Source: Helicobacter pullorum NCTC 12824 (lineage in GTDB: Bacteria; Campylobacterota; Campylobacteria; Campylobacterales; Helicobacteraceae). From it: 64,000 bases of DNA. The position numbers and the translations under genes are program-made. Below the pieces are notes generated by a model. That model did no database searches and was not told where the DNA came from. It saw nothing but the letters and a program-made list of their open reading frames with translations. Below are positions 16,434 to 26,513 of the stretch, in pieces; within the stretch, counting starts at the first letter, position 1, and each line of letters begins with the position of its first letter. The stretch spans positions 1 to 64,000 of the forward strand of contig NZ_JAERIT010000004.1 in assembly GCF_017979475.1 (NCBI RefSeq), written 5' to 3'.

Positions 16434-17342
16434 TTATTTTTCTTTGGCGCGAAAAATCGCTTCTTTAATGGCATTCATATAACTTTTGGAATTGGCTTTG
16501 TTTTGATAAGCAATATCAAAGGCGGTTCCATGATCCACAGAGGTGCGTATAATTGGGAGGTTTAGAGTTAGGTTAATGCTTTCTTTGAAATAAAGTGTTT
16601 TGAGCGGGATTAATCCTTGGTCATGATACATCGCGACATAATATTTTAAGTGTTTTCCTATAAAGGCAGTATCAGGGACAAGTGGTCCTATAAAAATTTG
16701 TTTTTTGAAATTAGAATTGGCAGAATCTATGGCATTTTTTATCATTTTCTCTTCATTGCCTAAAACCCCAAAATCTCCAGCATGTGGATTAAGCCCTAAA
16801 ACTCCACAAGGTGTTTTGTGAATATGTGGAGCAAGAGCCAAAAGAAAAGAGGCTAGAGATTCTTGGGAGATTTTTGGGGGAACTTTTTTGAGCGGTATAT
16901 GATCTGTAAAAAGTGCTACATAGAGTTTGGGTGAGCCTAGCATCATAATGGCTTCTTTTTTGAAAATATCCCTAAAGGCTTCAGTATGCCCAGCATAAGG
17001 GATATTTGCAAGCTGCCATGCTTTTTTGTGGATAGGGAGGGTAACAAGTGCTTTTGAATTTTTTTCTTGGGTGAGTTTGATGGCTAAAAGAAAGCTTGCA
17101 TAAGAGTAAGCACCGCTTTGTGGGGTAATCTGTGCAGGAGTGATTTTTGGAATCTCAACATTTGGGGAAATGCAAAGAATATCTTTTGGCATTTTTAAGC
17201 AAAGAAGTTTAGCGGCTTTTTGGAGCAAGGGTTTGTCAATGCAATAAATGGGGGTGCAAAGCTTAGAAATTTTTTTGTGATTTTTTAGCAAGATTTCTAA
17301 TCCCACTCCATTGATGTCTCCAACGCTAATGGCAATTTTCAT
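16434..17342 (-). CDS. pdxA: 4-hydroxythreonine-4-phosphate dehydrogenase
   Basis: Oxidises 4-phosphohydroxy-threonine in DXP-dependent pyridoxal phosphate synthesis. Start ATG 17342 gives MKIAISVGDINGVGLEI (nucleotide/metal region) and 302 residues, the short epsilon-type length; it overlaps the stop of the upstream gene as TAATG. Other motifs: YAGHTEAFRD with the metal-binding His, LGLNPHAGDFGVLG, and YHDQGLIPLK with a metal His. Last gene of the ilvE-SPFH-hisIE-DUF2393-pdxA unit. PdxJ, its usual partner, is not in this window. Confidence 0.94.
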   Translation of the reverse strand: MKIAISVGDINGVGLEILLKNHKKISKLCTPIYCIDKPLLQKAAKLLCLKMPKDILCISPNVEIPKITPAQITPQSGAYSYASFLLAIKLTQEKNSKALVTLPIHKKAWQLANIPYAGHTEAFRDIFKKEAIMMLGSPKLYVALFTDHIPLKKVPPKISQESLASFLLALAPHIHKTPCGVLGLNPHAGDFGVLGNEEKMIKNAIDSANSNFKKQIFIGPLVPDTAFIGKHLKYYVAMYHDQGLIPLKTLYFKESINLTLNLPIIRTSVDHGTAFDIAYQNKANSKSYMNAIKEAIFRAKEK

Positions 17343-17890
17343 TAATAACAAGAACCTTTAGTTTCAAGTATGTATTTTGTGTTGGTATTAATGGTGCTTG
17401 GTGCTTGGAATAAAATTTCAAAATCAAGAGTTTCTTGTTTTTTGAGAGGTTGTTTATAGGTTTCTCTATGGGTAAAAATAGGCTTAATTTTGTATTTAAT
17501 AAGCTTGAATTTATCTGTATTTTGTGGGATAAAATTGGTAGAAATAATACAGCCTTTTAAATCAAAATAGCCGATGTTTTTAATGGTGCCTTTAATGTAA
17601 TAAGTATCATCATATTGAAGTTTGTCATTATTAGAGAGAGTAAGCTCGATTTTTTTGAGATGAGATTCCATAATATATTGATAAATAAAGGGGGAAGCCA
17701 CAAAGAAAGCCCCACTAATAAAAAGCATTAAAAAGCCTAGAATAAGGTTAAAACGCAATATGATACTCAAGAGAAAAAAGAGTAAAATAACTAGAAAAAT
17801 TGAAATAAGGATAAGATAATCTGGAAGTGAAAAATATTGAGTGATTTTATTGAGAAAGAGAAAATAATTTTGAAATGAGGTAATGTCCAT
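17342..17890 (-). CDS. DUF2393 family membrane protein
   Basis: 182 residues with two hydrophobic segments: about 22-46 (LPDYLILISIFLVILLFFLL) and about 48-70 (LILGFLMLFISGAFFVASPF). The remainder, about 75-182, is a soluble beta-rich domain with YYIKGTIKNIGYFDLKGC. Layout and motif fit DUF2393, a family I associate with Helicobacter and Campylobacter; function is unknown. It overlaps hisIE upstream and pdxA downstream by one base each (TAATG), so its translation is coupled to both. Confidence 0.7.
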   Translation of the reverse strand: MDITSFQNYFLFLNKITQYFSLPDYLILISIFLVILLFFLLSIILRFNLILGFLMLFISGAFFVASPFIYQYIMESHLKKIELTLSNNDKLQYDDTYYIKGTIKNIGYFDLKGCIISTNFIPQNTDKFKLIKYKIKPIFTHRETYKQPLKKQETLDFEILFQAPSTINTNTKYILETKGSCY

Positions 17891-18585
17891 TATTTGGCTT
17901 TTTTTCTGGAGTTTTTTTCATCAATTCCGCTTAAACCAAAGCGTCTAGCGATTTCTTGTTTGATTAAATCTGGATTAATATTGCTAAAGGCAAGACCAAC
18001 AAGGCTGTGATAGAGCAAATCTGCTGCTTCATAGATGATTTCTTTGGGGTTTTTATCTTTGATAGCAAAACCTAATTCTGCTGCTTCTTCTACGATTTTT
18101 TTGGCAATGGTATTTTCGCCTTTGTGGTATAAAGAGGCTGTATAAGAAGTATCTGGATTGGCATTTTTGCGTTCTAGCAATGTATGGTAGAGTGTATCTA
18201 TTACTCCATAAATTGCAGAAGTATCTAATGTATTTGATGAATCTGTATTAAGGGAATCTTTTGTGAGTTTATTAAAAAAACAAGTTTGATTGCCCGTGTG
18301 GCAGGCTACCCCTTTTTGTTTGACTTTTAGAAGCAAAGTATCTTTGTCGCAATCCAAAAGAAATTCGATAATTTCTTGAGTATGCCCACTTTGTTCGCCT
18401 TTCTTCCATAGGCGATTTTTGGTGCGTGAAAAATAATGTGCATAGCCAGTTTGCAAACTAACTTTTAAAGCTTCTTTGTCCATAAAAGCAAGCATTAAAA
18501 CTTCGTTTGTTTGATAATCTTGTGCAATAGCTGGGATAAGTCCATTTTGGAGTTTATCCCAAGCAATTTGTTCTAAAATTTGCAT
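17890..18585 (-). CDS. hisIE: Bifunctional phosphoribosyl-AMP cyclohydrolase / phosphoribosyl-ATP pyrophosphatase
   Basis: Steps 2 and 3 of histidine synthesis in one protein of 231 residues. HisI part (about 1-115): LMLAFMDKEALKVSL, HYFSRTKNRLWKKGE-type motif, DCDKDTLLLKV and the zinc-binding GVACHTGNQTCFF. HisE part (about 125-215): a helical MazG-like domain with GENTIAKKIVEEAAELGFAI and EAADLLYHSLVGL. No other his gene adjoins; it is coupled by TAATG overlaps to the SPFH gene before it and the DUF2393 gene after it. Confidence 0.94.
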   Translation of the reverse strand: MQILEQIAWDKLQNGLIPAIAQDYQTNEVLMLAFMDKEALKVSLQTGYAHYFSRTKNRLWKKGEQSGHTQEIIEFLLDCDKDTLLLKVKQKGVACHTGNQTCFFNKLTKDSLNTDSSNTLDTSAIYGVIDTLYHTLLERKNANPDTSYTASLYHKGENTIAKKIVEEAAELGFAIKDKNPKEIIYEAADLLYHSLVGLAFSNINPDLIKQEIARRFGLSGIDEKNSRKKAK

Positions 18586-19670
18586 TAATTACTCGCTGAA
18601 GTGGATCTTTGTAAATCTTTAGAATCAAGCCAAATATTTGGTGTAGAGCCACCGGGTGTTAGGAATATCTTTGCATCTTTGTTGTTTTGGAGTGCTTCAT
18701 TAAATTTACCTTGCACTTCTATTTGGCGGAGTTGCAAGAGATGACTGCTTAAGCTTTGGCTAATAATGCGATTGGCTTTAGCTTGTGCATCGGCTTGAAT
18801 GATAGTGGCATCTGCTGTTCCTTTTGCGAGTGCAGCTTGTTTTTCTGCTTCTTGCTTGGCTCTTTCTACCTCATATCTTGCTCTTTCTGCCTCTTGTCTT
18901 GCAACTTGTACGCGTTCAATTTGTTCTTTAATGGCAATAGGTAAAACAATTTCTGTAAGCTGAATGGATTCTAGCTGTACGGGACGATTTTCTAAACTAT
19001 TGATGTTTTCGCGGAATCTTTGGTCAATAAGTGTGGCAATTTCATTGCGTTTTGTGGGCAATTCTTCAGCGGGGAAACTCCCAACGACATTGCGGACAAT
19101 TTCTCTTATAACAGGGATGATGATTCTCTCTTCCCAGTTTTGTCCCCAAGTGGCAATAGTTTGGGGGACACCTAGTGGGTCAAGGCGGTATTGAACTGCT
19201 AATTCCACAGAAACAGATAAACCTCTAGAATCTAAAACACTAATAGCTTTATCGCGGATACTTCCTTCATCTCTATTGCGATAGTTTTGATTGTCCGCAC
19301 TCGTGAATTCAGCAATTCTAACTTTGGTATTGACGGGGATAATCTTTTGGATTCCGGGGATAAAGAAATGGATACCCGGTTGAAGTGGGGTTGGGTCAAA
19401 TTCCCCGGTTGTGATTTTTACTCCAACTTCACCGCTATTGATAATGGTAAAAGGTTTGAGTAAAAATAAAAGTGCAATGAGGATAATTAAAATATAAATT
19501 GCAGCCATTTTTTTGCCACTTGGCATATTTAAAGAAGGCATTTTGGGATAATTTTGAAAACCTTTATTGCGGTTATTTCCATTATTCCCACCACTATCAT
19601 TGTTGTTTTCATTTTGTGGTTTATAGTTTTTATTCTTTTGTCTTAAATGTTCATTTAAATCAATGGGCAT
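18585..19670 (-). CDS. SPFH/band 7 (prohibitin-like) membrane protein
   Basis: 361 residues: an Asn/Gly-rich cytoplasmic N-terminus to about 50, one transmembrane helix (MAAIYILIILIALLFLLKPF, about 54-73), then an SPFH domain (INSGEVGVKITTGEFDPTPL, VELAVQYRLDPL) and an Ala/Glu-rich coiled coil (AEKQAALAKGTADATIIQAD). HflC/prohibitin-like proteins form large membrane rings, often with FtsH; no HflK partner or NfeD protease is adjacent. ATG at 19670 is preceded by an AAAGG. It follows ilvE by 9 bp. Confidence 0.85.
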   Translation of the reverse strand: MPIDLNEHLRQKNKNYKPQNENNNDSGGNNGNNRNKGFQNYPKMPSLNMPSGKKMAAIYILIILIALLFLLKPFTIINSGEVGVKITTGEFDPTPLQPGIHFFIPGIQKIIPVNTKVRIAEFTSADNQNYRNRDEGSIRDKAISVLDSRGLSVSVELAVQYRLDPLGVPQTIATWGQNWEERIIIPVIREIVRNVVGSFPAEELPTKRNEIATLIDQRFRENINSLENRPVQLESIQLTEIVLPIAIKEQIERVQVARQEAERARYEVERAKQEAEKQAALAKGTADATIIQADAQAKANRIISQSLSSHLLQLRQIEVQGKFNEALQNNKDAKIFLTPGGSTPNIWLDSKDLQRSTSASN

Positions 19671-19679
19671 AAATCACCT

Positions 19680-20597
19680 TTATTGGATATAAGTTAGCCA
19701 GTGGCTGTATTTTGGATTGCGTCCATAGACAATATCAAAAAACGCATTTTGGAGTTTATGGGTAAGCTCCCCTCTCTTGCCATTTCCGATAATTCTTGCA
19801 TCTAAATCATAAATAGGGGTAATTTCAGCTGCAGTCCCTGTAAAAAAGGCTTCATCGGCAATATAAACTTCATCGCGTGTAATATTGCGTCTTATTACTT
19901 CAATTCCTAGATCATTTGCAAGAGTGATTACAGAATCTTGAGTAATAGATTCTAATGAGCTATCATTAGGGGGGGTGATGAGTTTGCCATTTCTTACAAT
20001 AAAAAAGCATTCTCCGCTACCTTCAGCAACCATTCCGCAATCATCCAAAAGTAAAGCTTCCTCGTATCCACATTCGATTGCTTCGTATTTTGCCATTTGG
20101 GAGTTGAGATAATTTGCAGCTGCCTTTGCTTTGCCAAAGAGTGATTTGGTAGAATTTCTAACAAAAGAGGAAGTTTTGACTCTAATTCCTTTTTCTAAGC
20201 CTTCATCACCCAAATAAGCTCCCCATTCCCAAGCAGCAATAGCAACTTTCACAGGAGAGTTTTTATGATAAACGCCCATTGCTCCATAACCAAGGTAAAT
20301 AAGAGGACGAAGGTAAGCATTGCTGGAGAAATTATTGTCTTTAATCACTTCAATTTGTGCTTTTTCTAGTTCTTCTTGAGAGAAAGGGCATTCTATGGCG
20401 ACGATTTTTGCGGAATTAAGAAGTCTTTTGGTGTGTTCTTTAAGTCTAAAAATAGCCATACCTTTGTCGGTTTTATAGGCTCTTGTTCCTTCAAAAACTC
20501 CATTTCCATAGTGTAGAGTATGTGTTAGGATATGGACATTTGCTTCATGCCAAGGGACTAGTTTCCCATCCATCCAAATTGATTTTGCTTCATTCAT
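19680..20597 (-). CDS. ilvE: Branched-chain amino acid aminotransferase
   Basis: PLP-dependent transamination of Leu, Ile and Val, fold type IV. Start ATG 20597 (MNEAKSIWMDGKLVPWHEA) has GGAG 11 nt upstream; the longer frame begins with the TTG just before that GGAG. 305 residues. Motifs: HTLHYGNGVFEGTRAY, RPLIYLGYGAMGV, SLFGKAKAAANYLNSQMAK with the PLP Lys region, and CGMVAEGSGECFFIV. First gene of a five-gene unit, with TATATT at 20631-20636 as likely -10. Confidence 0.95.
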   Translation of the reverse strand: MNEAKSIWMDGKLVPWHEANVHILTHTLHYGNGVFEGTRAYKTDKGMAIFRLKEHTKRLLNSAKIVAIECPFSQEELEKAQIEVIKDNNFSSNAYLRPLIYLGYGAMGVYHKNSPVKVAIAAWEWGAYLGDEGLEKGIRVKTSSFVRNSTKSLFGKAKAAANYLNSQMAKYEAIECGYEEALLLDDCGMVAEGSGECFFIVRNGKLITPPNDSSLESITQDSVITLANDLGIEVIRRNITRDEVYIADEAFFTGTAAEITPIYDLDARIIGNGKRGELTHKLQNAFFDIVYGRNPKYSHWLTYIQ

Positions 20598-20630
20598 TTT
20601 AATAAACTCCAATTAAAATATTGAGGCTAG

Positions 20631-20636
20631 AATATA
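20631..20636 (-). promoter_or_regulatory. Putative -10 box of the ilvE unit
   Basis: Minus strand GGTATATTCTAG contains TATATT, 34 bp before the ilvE ATG at 20597. It lies in the gap after the rluA-type gene. Confidence 0.4.
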
Positions 20637-20665
20637 CCAAAATGTTACTTAAAATTTTTTGTATT

Positions 20666-21439
20666 TTATTGAAAAATAAAATCTTTTGGGGGAGAATCTT
20701 GAAATTCATAGCCTAAAAGAGAGATTTTTTGTGCGTGAAGCAAAATACGATTAGCGGGTTTTCCTCCATAGAAAGTATCTCCGATAATAGGGTGTTTGAT
20801 GTGGGCTAGATGAGCTCTTATTTGATGAGTTTTTCCGGTTTTGATGATGATTTCTAATTTGGTTTTTTTGCCAATAATCTCTATGGGAGTAATTTTCGTA
20901 TAGGCTCTAATGCCTTCTTTTTTGCTAACTAATACTTTGGCAAAATTCCCTTTTTGAATAATCAATGGCGCTGTGATTTCTTGCTCTTCTTCTATGATGC
21001 CCTCAACAATGGCAATGTATTGTTTAAAGACTTGTTCTTTTTTGAATGCTTCTTTTGCTTTTAGGTGGAAAGGGCTATTTTCTTTAATGAGTAGCAAAAT
21101 CCCGCTTGTTTCTTTATCAAGGCGATGCAATAAAGCCCAGTTGGGATAGAGTTTTGCTATTTCTTCTGAAGTAAGAAAAGCGGGTTTGGAGAGTGCTAGA
21201 ATATTGTCATCTTGAAATAAAATTTTAATCTCTGGTATTTTTTGAATGTTGAATTTTGTGTGCGGACTAAGCAATGCGCGCGCGATTTTGAGCTTTTTGC
21301 CCTGTATGCTAACTAAGCCCCTATCAATAAGGCTTTTTGCTTCATTGTTGGAAATATTTTCTTGCAGTGCTAAGAGTTTATAGGCTTTTTGAGCATTAGG
21401 TGGGATTTTGTTTGAAGGGTTTTGAGGTTTTGTTTTCAT
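20666..21439 (-). CDS. RluA-family RNA pseudouridine synthase
   Basis: 257 residues. An N-terminal S4-like RNA-binding part (about 10-60, NEAKSLIDRGLVSIQGKKL) is followed by the catalytic domain with LLHRLDKETSGILLL (catalytic Asp in HRLD), IKTGKTHQIRAHLAHI and HPIIGDTFYGG. It modifies uridines in rRNA or tRNA; the exact site cannot be predicted. It overlaps waaA by 4 bp (ATGA). In H. pylori a gene of this class also neighbours waaA. Confidence 0.88.
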   Translation of the reverse strand: MKTKPQNPSNKIPPNAQKAYKLLALQENISNNEAKSLIDRGLVSIQGKKLKIARALLSPHTKFNIQKIPEIKILFQDDNILALSKPAFLTSEEIAKLYPNWALLHRLDKETSGILLLIKENSPFHLKAKEAFKKEQVFKQYIAIVEGIIEEEQEITAPLIIQKGNFAKVLVSKKEGIRAYTKITPIEIIGKKTKLEIIIKTGKTHQIRAHLAHIKHPIIGDTFYGGKPANRILLHAQKISLLGYEFQDSPPKDFIFQ

Positions 21440-22662
21440 TTTGTTCCTTTAATAGTGTTAATAATTTTTGAAATATCAAGCTTTTTTGTAATTTTAGTAG
21501 GTTCTAAAAGGTCGCTTTTGGCAAGAATCTCTGCAAGATTCTTTAAATCACTGATTGTATAATTTTGTAACGCCATAAAAAGCGATTTTTGATTAAAAAT
21601 ATAAGGTCCGCTAATAAGTTTTACTCCAAAAAACGCTGGTTCTATTGGGTTATGTCCGCCTATATTAGGCAAGAAACTTCCCCCTAAAATCACCAAAGAA
21701 GAAATTGAATAAAGATTATTCAGTTCCCCTAGAGTATCAATTAGTCCAAATGGTGCATTGATGGTTTCTTGGATACTGCTTTTAGACGCAATGGCTAGTG
21801 GTGGCAGTTTGTGTGCTTTTAAAGTTTGATTAAGCAATATTGCAATGGAATGGAATCTTTCTGGATGCCGTGGAGCAAATAAGATTCTAGGGGATTTTGA
21901 TAAATCTTTTGGAAGGATTTTTAAAATTTGTTCTAAAATTAAAATTTCTTCATATTGAGAATTTTTTTGGTGGGTGCTGGCAACTAGCCATAACTCTTGG
22001 TTTGGTTTTTGGTAATGTTTTGTGATTTGTGGAATCTCATTGAGCTTGAGATTTCCAAAGACTTTGATATTTTTTGCTCCCAAAGTTTTGAGGTGTTTTT
22101 TGTCAATTTTTCGTTGGCAAAAGATTTTGTCAATAAAGCTAAAAAGCCTTTTGTAAAAAAAAGCAAATTTTAGATATTTTGGATAGGAATTTGATGAGAT
22201 TCGTGCATTGATTAAAAGAGTGGTCGCACCCTTTTTCTTGGCACATACTAGGGGCATTAACCAAAGTTCTGCTTCTGTGAGTGTGAAGTTTTTGAGTTTG
22301 AGAGATTTTATCCAAAAAGGAATAAAACTTTCAAAAGGCAAAAAACAAACAATCGCATTTGGAAAGCTTGTTTTTGCGAGATTGTATCCTGTTTGAGTGG
22401 TGGTTGTAATGAGGATTTTTTCATCATTTGTAAGTTGCTCTTGAAGAGATAAAAGAATGTTTTGCAAAGATTTTATCTCCCCATAAGAGCAGGCATGAAA
22501 CCAATATAAAGTGGCAGATTCTTGAAAAAAGGTTGGGAAAAAGAAGCGTTTTTTGATTGAGGTTTTGTATTTTTGTTTGAAGCTTAAGGCTAATAAAAAA
22601 GGCATCGCACAAAGATGTGCAATGCAAATAAGCAAATAATAAAAGCTTATAAAAAAAGTCAT
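21436..22662 (-). CDS. waaA: 3-deoxy-D-manno-octulosonic acid (Kdo) transferase
   Basis: Transfers Kdo from CMP-Kdo to lipid IVA, joining lipid A to core. 408 residues: an N-terminal membrane anchor (about 1-27), a GT-B N-domain with YWFHACSYGEIKS and ITTTTQTGYNLA, and a C-domain with LNARISSNSYPK-type and APRHPERFHSIAILL motifs plus VILGGSFLPNIGGHNPIEPA, the family signature. The ATG is 6 bp downstream of flgZ. The region matches the H. pylori waaA-flgZ-nif3-glyQ order. Confidence 0.93.
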   Translation of the reverse strand: MTFFISFYYLLICIAHLCAMPFLLALSFKQKYKTSIKKRFFFPTFFQESATLYWFHACSYGEIKSLQNILLSLQEQLTNDEKILITTTTQTGYNLAKTSFPNAIVCFLPFESFIPFWIKSLKLKNFTLTEAELWLMPLVCAKKKGATTLLINARISSNSYPKYLKFAFFYKRLFSFIDKIFCQRKIDKKHLKTLGAKNIKVFGNLKLNEIPQITKHYQKPNQELWLVASTHQKNSQYEEILILEQILKILPKDLSKSPRILFAPRHPERFHSIAILLNQTLKAHKLPPLAIASKSSIQETINAPFGLIDTLGELNNLYSISSLVILGGSFLPNIGGHNPIEPAFFGVKLISGPYIFNQKSLFMALQNYTISDLKNLAEILAKSDLLEPTKITKKLDISKIINTIKGTK

Positions 22663-22668
22663 AGAATC

Positions 22669-23382
22669 TTAAGCATTTTCTTCTTGATTATAAAGGATTC
22701 TACCACAATGTGGGCAAGTAATAATATCATCAGAGCGAATAACATCAGAATAGATTTTGTCATTAATGCGGATAAAGCAACCACCACAAGCCTGTCTTGT
22801 AACCGGCACAACGCTAGTGTTTTTAGCCCATTTTCGAATCTTTTCATAAAAAGAAATAATTTTTTGGTCCATTTTTGCTACCAAAGATTCTTTTTTGGTA
22901 AAAATTTCTTGTTGTTCTTTTTTGATTTTTTGGACTTCTATTTCGGTTTCTTGGCTAATTTCTTTTTGTGATTCTTTTAAGGAATTAATCTTGTCTTCTA
23001 ATTCTTTAATATTTACATTTTTTGCCTCTAAAAGCGTGTTTAATCTAGCAATTTCTTCATTGGCAAAAGTAATTTGCTCTTTGGCTAATTCTTCTTCCAA
23101 ACTTAACGCTTTGCTTTCTTTTTCGGTTTTTATGAGTTTGGTTTTTTTGGCAATTTCTTCTAGCTTTAAGGATAAATCTTCTAGGTGATTTTCATTTTTT
23201 TGAATTGAGAGTGAAATATCCTTTGCAACGCCTTTGATTTCTTCAACTTCGCTTTGTAGGGCTTTTTCTTGTGATAAGATTGCGTCTAATTCTTTGTTTG
23301 CTTCTTTGATTCTTGGTTCAAAAGAATCGATTTCTTTGTCAAGATTTGCAATTTCTATAAGTTGGGTTAAGTGTTTATTCAT
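22669..23382 (-). CDS. flgZ: FlgZ-like zinc-ribbon coiled-coil protein (RpoN chaperone family)
   Basis: 237 residues from ATG 23382 (MNKHLTQLIEIANLDKEID; GGAG 6 nt upstream). Residues about 10-165 form a long coiled coil, and the C-terminus holds a C4 zinc ribbon: CGGC (in RQACGGCFIRI) and CPHC (TCPHCGRILY). The H. pylori homologue HP0958/FlgZ binds RpoN and flaA mRNA and is needed for flagella. A sigma-54 promoter precedes flgH 3.9 kb away. Frames opening further upstream (23415) would add [11 protein letters not shown] without support. Confidence 0.88.
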   Translation of the reverse strand: MNKHLTQLIEIANLDKEIDSFEPRIKEANKELDAILSQEKALQSEVEEIKGVAKDISLSIQKNENHLEDLSLKLEEIAKKTKLIKTEKESKALSLEEELAKEQITFANEEIARLNTLLEAKNVNIKELEDKINSLKESQKEISQETEIEVQKIKKEQQEIFTKKESLVAKMDQKIISFYEKIRKWAKNTSVVPVTRQACGGCFIRINDKIYSDVIRSDDIITCPHCGRILYNQEENA

Positions 23383-23407
23383 ATTTTTCTCCAAAAGTTT
23401 AATATTC

Positions 23408-24151
23408 TCAAACAAAACAAAAGGGATTTTGTGAATCCAAAATTATAGCTTTATAGCCGAGATTTGTCAAAAGAGGTGAGAGGATTTCCCCAAAATAGCG
23501 TTCTAATTCATAATGCCCACAATCAATTAAATGTATATTTTTTTGCAAAGATTCCATTGCTTGGTGGTATTTAATATCCCCAGTAATTAAACAATCAATG
23601 TCTTGAAGTGTGCGGATAAAGTCTCCCCCGCTGCCGGTTATAAGTGCGATATTTTTGCATTTTGGGTTGGGAGAGTGAGTGATTTTTAGATTTTGGAGAT
23701 TCATTTTGGTTTTTATTAATTCACAAAGGGAGGCAAAATCGCTATCCCATTGGAATTTAATGGCAAAATCTTCTTGAATGTAAGTTTTGATTCCTAAAAT
23801 TTTTTCTACAAGATATTTCCCAAAATGTGTCTTATCAAAATTTGTGTGCATAGCAATAAGTTGGATATTTTTGCAAATAGCAAGATTTAATAGGGCAGTT
23901 GGATAGGTCTCATCAATAAGGGTTTTAAGTGGAGAGAAAATCAAAGGGTGGTGAGTAATAAGAAGTGAATTTTCTTCCATTTGCTCTAAAATGCTTTGAG
24001 TAACTTCTAAAGCAAGGTAGATTTTTTGAAAATTTCTTGATTTGCTACCTAAAATTAATCCAGAGTTATCCCATGATTCTTGCAAGGCAAAAGGGCTTAG
24101 AGTGTCTAATTTTTCTAAGATTTCAGCAATGTTATTTTTTGGATTTGACAT
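23408..24151 (-). CDS. Nif3-like dinuclear metal-centre protein
   Basis: 247 residues of the Nif3/YbgI (GTP cyclohydrolase I type 2) family. Seen: [14 protein letters not shown] near the start, [14 protein letters not shown] with paired metal-binding His, [16 protein letters not shown] and the late metal motif [13 protein letters not shown]. Nif3 proteins form toroidal hexamers with a two-metal site; their cellular role is unsettled. It overlaps glyQ by 20 bp and precedes flgZ by 25 bp, as in H. pylori. Confidence 0.9.
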   Translation of the reverse strand: MSNPKNNIAEILEKLDTLSPFALQESWDNSGLILGSKSRNFQKIYLALEVTQSILEQMEENSLLITHHPLIFSPLKTLIDETYPTALLNLAICKNIQLIAMHTNFDKTHFGKYLVEKILGIKTYIQEDFAIKFQWDSDFASLCELIKTKMNLQNLKITHSPNPKCKNIALITGSGGDFIRTLQDIDCLITGDIKYHQAMESLQKNIHLIDCGHYELERYFGEILSPLLTNLGYKAIILDSQNPFCFV

Positions 24152-25016
24152 TTTCTAATCTTTGAATGCGTGTGGATTCTTGTTCTTTGTAGAGTGTTGC
24201 ACAAGCTTTTGAAAGTTCTCGAATCTTTAAAATATAGTTTTGTCTCTCAGTTGCTGAAATTGCCTTCCTTGCATCAAGGATATTAAAAAGATGGCTAGAG
24301 AGCATTGCACAATCATAAGCAGGGAGTGGCAATCCAGCCTCTAAAGCACGATAACCTTCTTCTTGCATTTTTGTAAAAAAATCAAAAAGCATTTTAGTAT
24401 CAGCAATTTCAAAGTGATATTTTGAGAATTCATACTCACCTTCTAAATGCACATCTGCATAGGTGTAGTTTTCATTCCAAGCAATATCAAAAACATTCTC
24501 TACACCTTGTAAATACATTGCTAATCTTTCTGTGCCATAGGTGATTTCTACTGCCACAGGATCACAAGGGATCCCGCCTACTTGTTGAAAATAGGTAAAT
24601 TGTGTAACCTCCATTCCATCTAGCCAAACTTCCCAGCCAAGTCCCCACGCTCCAAGTGTTGGAGATTCCCAGTTGTCTTCAATGAATCTTACATCATGAT
24701 TTTTCAAATCAAGCCCTAGAAATTCCAAGCTTTTAAGATAGAGTTCTTGAATATTATTAGGGTTTGGTTTGATTAAAACTTGAAATTGATAGTAGCTTCC
24801 CAAGCGATTTGGATTTTCTCCATATCTTCCATCAGTTGGGCGGCGAGAGGGTGCGACATAAGCGACACTCCAAGGTTTAGAATCTAGGCTTCTAAGCAAT
24901 GTTGCGGGGTGGAATGTCCCTGCACCTGCTGGAATATCATAAGGCTGGATAATTAAGCAACCTTGCTCTTTCCAAAATTGTTGGAGTTTCAATAAAAGTT
25001 CTGAAAAATATAGCAT
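24132..25016 (-). CDS. glyQ: Glycine-tRNA ligase alpha subunit
   Basis: Catalytic subunit of the bacterial alpha2beta2 glycyl-tRNA synthetase, 294 residues, normal length. The start [17 protein letters not shown], then [39 protein letters not shown] and [19 protein letters not shown] are highly characteristic. glyS, the beta subunit, is not adjacent. It follows thrC by 10 bp and overlaps nif3. Confidence 0.97.
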   Translation of the reverse strand: MLYFSELLLKLQQFWKEQGCLIIQPYDIPAGAGTFHPATLLRSLDSKPWSVAYVAPSRRPTDGRYGENPNRLGSYYQFQVLIKPNPNNIQELYLKSLEFLGLDLKNHDVRFIEDNWESPTLGAWGLGWEVWLDGMEVTQFTYFQQVGGIPCDPVAVEITYGTERLAMYLQGVENVFDIAWNENYTYADVHLEGEYEFSKYHFEIADTKMLFDFFTKMQEEGYRALEAGLPLPAYDCAMLSSHLFNILDARKAISATERQNYILKIRELSKACATLYKEQESTRIQRLENVKSKK

Positions 25017-25026
25017 TAAACTTCCT

Positions 25027-26487
25027 TTATAACCATTCTAAAATGGCTTGATAAATTTTGTCTTTATCCATTGTTTGTGTATGGATTTCCTTTTGTGTAA
25101 ATAAATTCAAGATTTGTTCTGGGATTTTGAGTGAGAAATTTTTGGCTAAGGTTTGCAAGGCTTGTTCATCACTTAAGTTGCCTAGATTTAGGGCTTTGGC
25201 TAATGTGGGAGCAAATTTTGTCCATTCTGCGGTGGAACATAATACACAAGGGGTATTTGGCGTTTCTTTTTGGATTTCTTCATAGGCTTTGAAACCACAA
25301 GCGGTATGTGGGTCTATGATTAGCCCATTTAATGCGTTTTGATTGATAGTTTCTAGGCAGTATGAATCATCACAAAAAGTTGCATTAAAATATTCTTGAA
25401 TCTTTTGAAGTTCCATTTGGGTGAGAGAATATTTTTTGTCTTTTTCTAAGCTTTCCATTAACTCTTTAGTGCGGTTGCTGCCAAAAAGTGCAAAAAGTAC
25501 GCGTTCGACATTGGAGCTTTTTAGAATATCCATTGCTGGAGAATAAGTTTTTTGTAATCTCTTTTGGGAGATATCATAGATTCCAGTTTGGATAAATTCT
25601 GTTAGGATATTGTTTTGATTGGAGGCAATCCAAATTTTTTGGATAGGGAATCCCATAAGTTTGGCATAAAATGCCCCTAGTGCATTACCAAAGTTTCCAC
25701 TTGGGACGATGATATTGATAGGCTCTTTGGTTGTCTGATAAATTTGCAAACTAGAATAAATATGATAAATAATTTGAAAGGCTATTCTTCCAAAATTTAC
25801 AGAGTTAGCAGCACTTAGGGAGATGTTTTTTTCTTGTAATTTTTGGCTGAAGGTTTTATCTTTGAGGAGCTGTTTTAAAAGGCTTTGTGCATCATCAAAA
25901 TCCCCATTAATCCCTATAACTTTGAGATTTTTGGCATTTAGAGTGGTCATTTGGAGGCGTTGGACATCACTTGTGCCACCTTTTGGATAAATGCAAACAA
26001 CTTTGATATTGGGTTTATTAGCAAAACTTTGGAGTGTGGCAGGTCCTGTATCTCCGCTTGTTGCGGTTAAAATAAGATATTCTTTAGAAGAATCTTCTAC
26101 AAATTTGCTAAAAATCATTCCAAAAGGTTGCAATGCCATATCTTTGAAAGCACGAGTAGGACCGCAATAAAGCTTTTGGAGAAAAAGATTTTGATTGATT
26201 TTTACAAGCGGTGCTGGGGTTGTAGAATCATCAAAATCTTGATAAAGATTTAAAGCTTTTTGCAAAGTAGATTCTTCAATCCCTAATCCCAAAGCATCAA
26301 AAATAGTTTTGGTTAAAGTCGCATAATCAAAATGGCTAAGAGATTCTATTTGTTCTTTAGAAAAATGAGGTATATTTTCTAAAGTATAAAGCCCACCATA
26401 AGCAGCATTAGGATTTAAAACCGCATCTTTAAAAGCGATAGAAGCGGAATCTCCACCCCTTGTCCCTATAAAATATTGTTTTTGCAC
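25027..26487 (-). CDS. thrC: Threonine synthase
   Basis: PLP enzyme converting O-phosphohomoserine to threonine; 486 residues, matching the longer proteobacterial type. Motifs: [18 protein letters not shown] at the start, the PLP-Lys region [41 protein letters not shown], and [17 protein letters not shown]. Start codon is GTG (26485-26487), with AAAGGA 5 nt before it. The ribosome binding site and start fall inside a hairpin. First gene of the thrC-glyQ-nif3-flgZ-waaA-rluA run. Confidence 0.95.
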   Translation of the reverse strand: MQKQYFIGTRGGDSASIAFKDAVLNPNAAYGGLYTLENIPHFSKEQIESLSHFDYATLTKTIFDALGLGIEESTLQKALNLYQDFDDSTTPAPLVKINQNLFLQKLYCGPTRAFKDMALQPFGMIFSKFVEDSSKEYLILTATSGDTGPATLQSFANKPNIKVVCIYPKGGTSDVQRLQMTTLNAKNLKVIGINGDFDDAQSLLKQLLKDKTFSQKLQEKNISLSAANSVNFGRIAFQIIYHIYSSLQIYQTTKEPINIIVPSGNFGNALGAFYAKLMGFPIQKIWIASNQNNILTEFIQTGIYDISQKRLQKTYSPAMDILKSSNVERVLFALFGSNRTKELMESLEKDKKYSLTQMELQKIQEYFNATFCDDSYCLETINQNALNGLIIDPHTACGFKAYEEIQKETPNTPCVLCSTAEWTKFAPTLAKALNLGNLSDEQALQTLAKNFSLKIPEQILNLFTQKEIHTQTMDKDKIYQAILEWL

Positions 26488-26513
26488 ACAAATCCTTTGT
26501 AAAGAAATTTGTG
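26487..26513 (-). promoter_or_regulatory. Hairpin enclosing the thrC ribosome binding site
   Basis: CACAAAT and ATTTGTG form a perfect 7-bp stem; AAAGGA is partly in the 13-nt loop and the GTG start lies at the 3' edge. A TAAAAT (26515-26520) just upstream may be the -10 box, which would put part of the stem close to the transcript start. Confidence 0.3.
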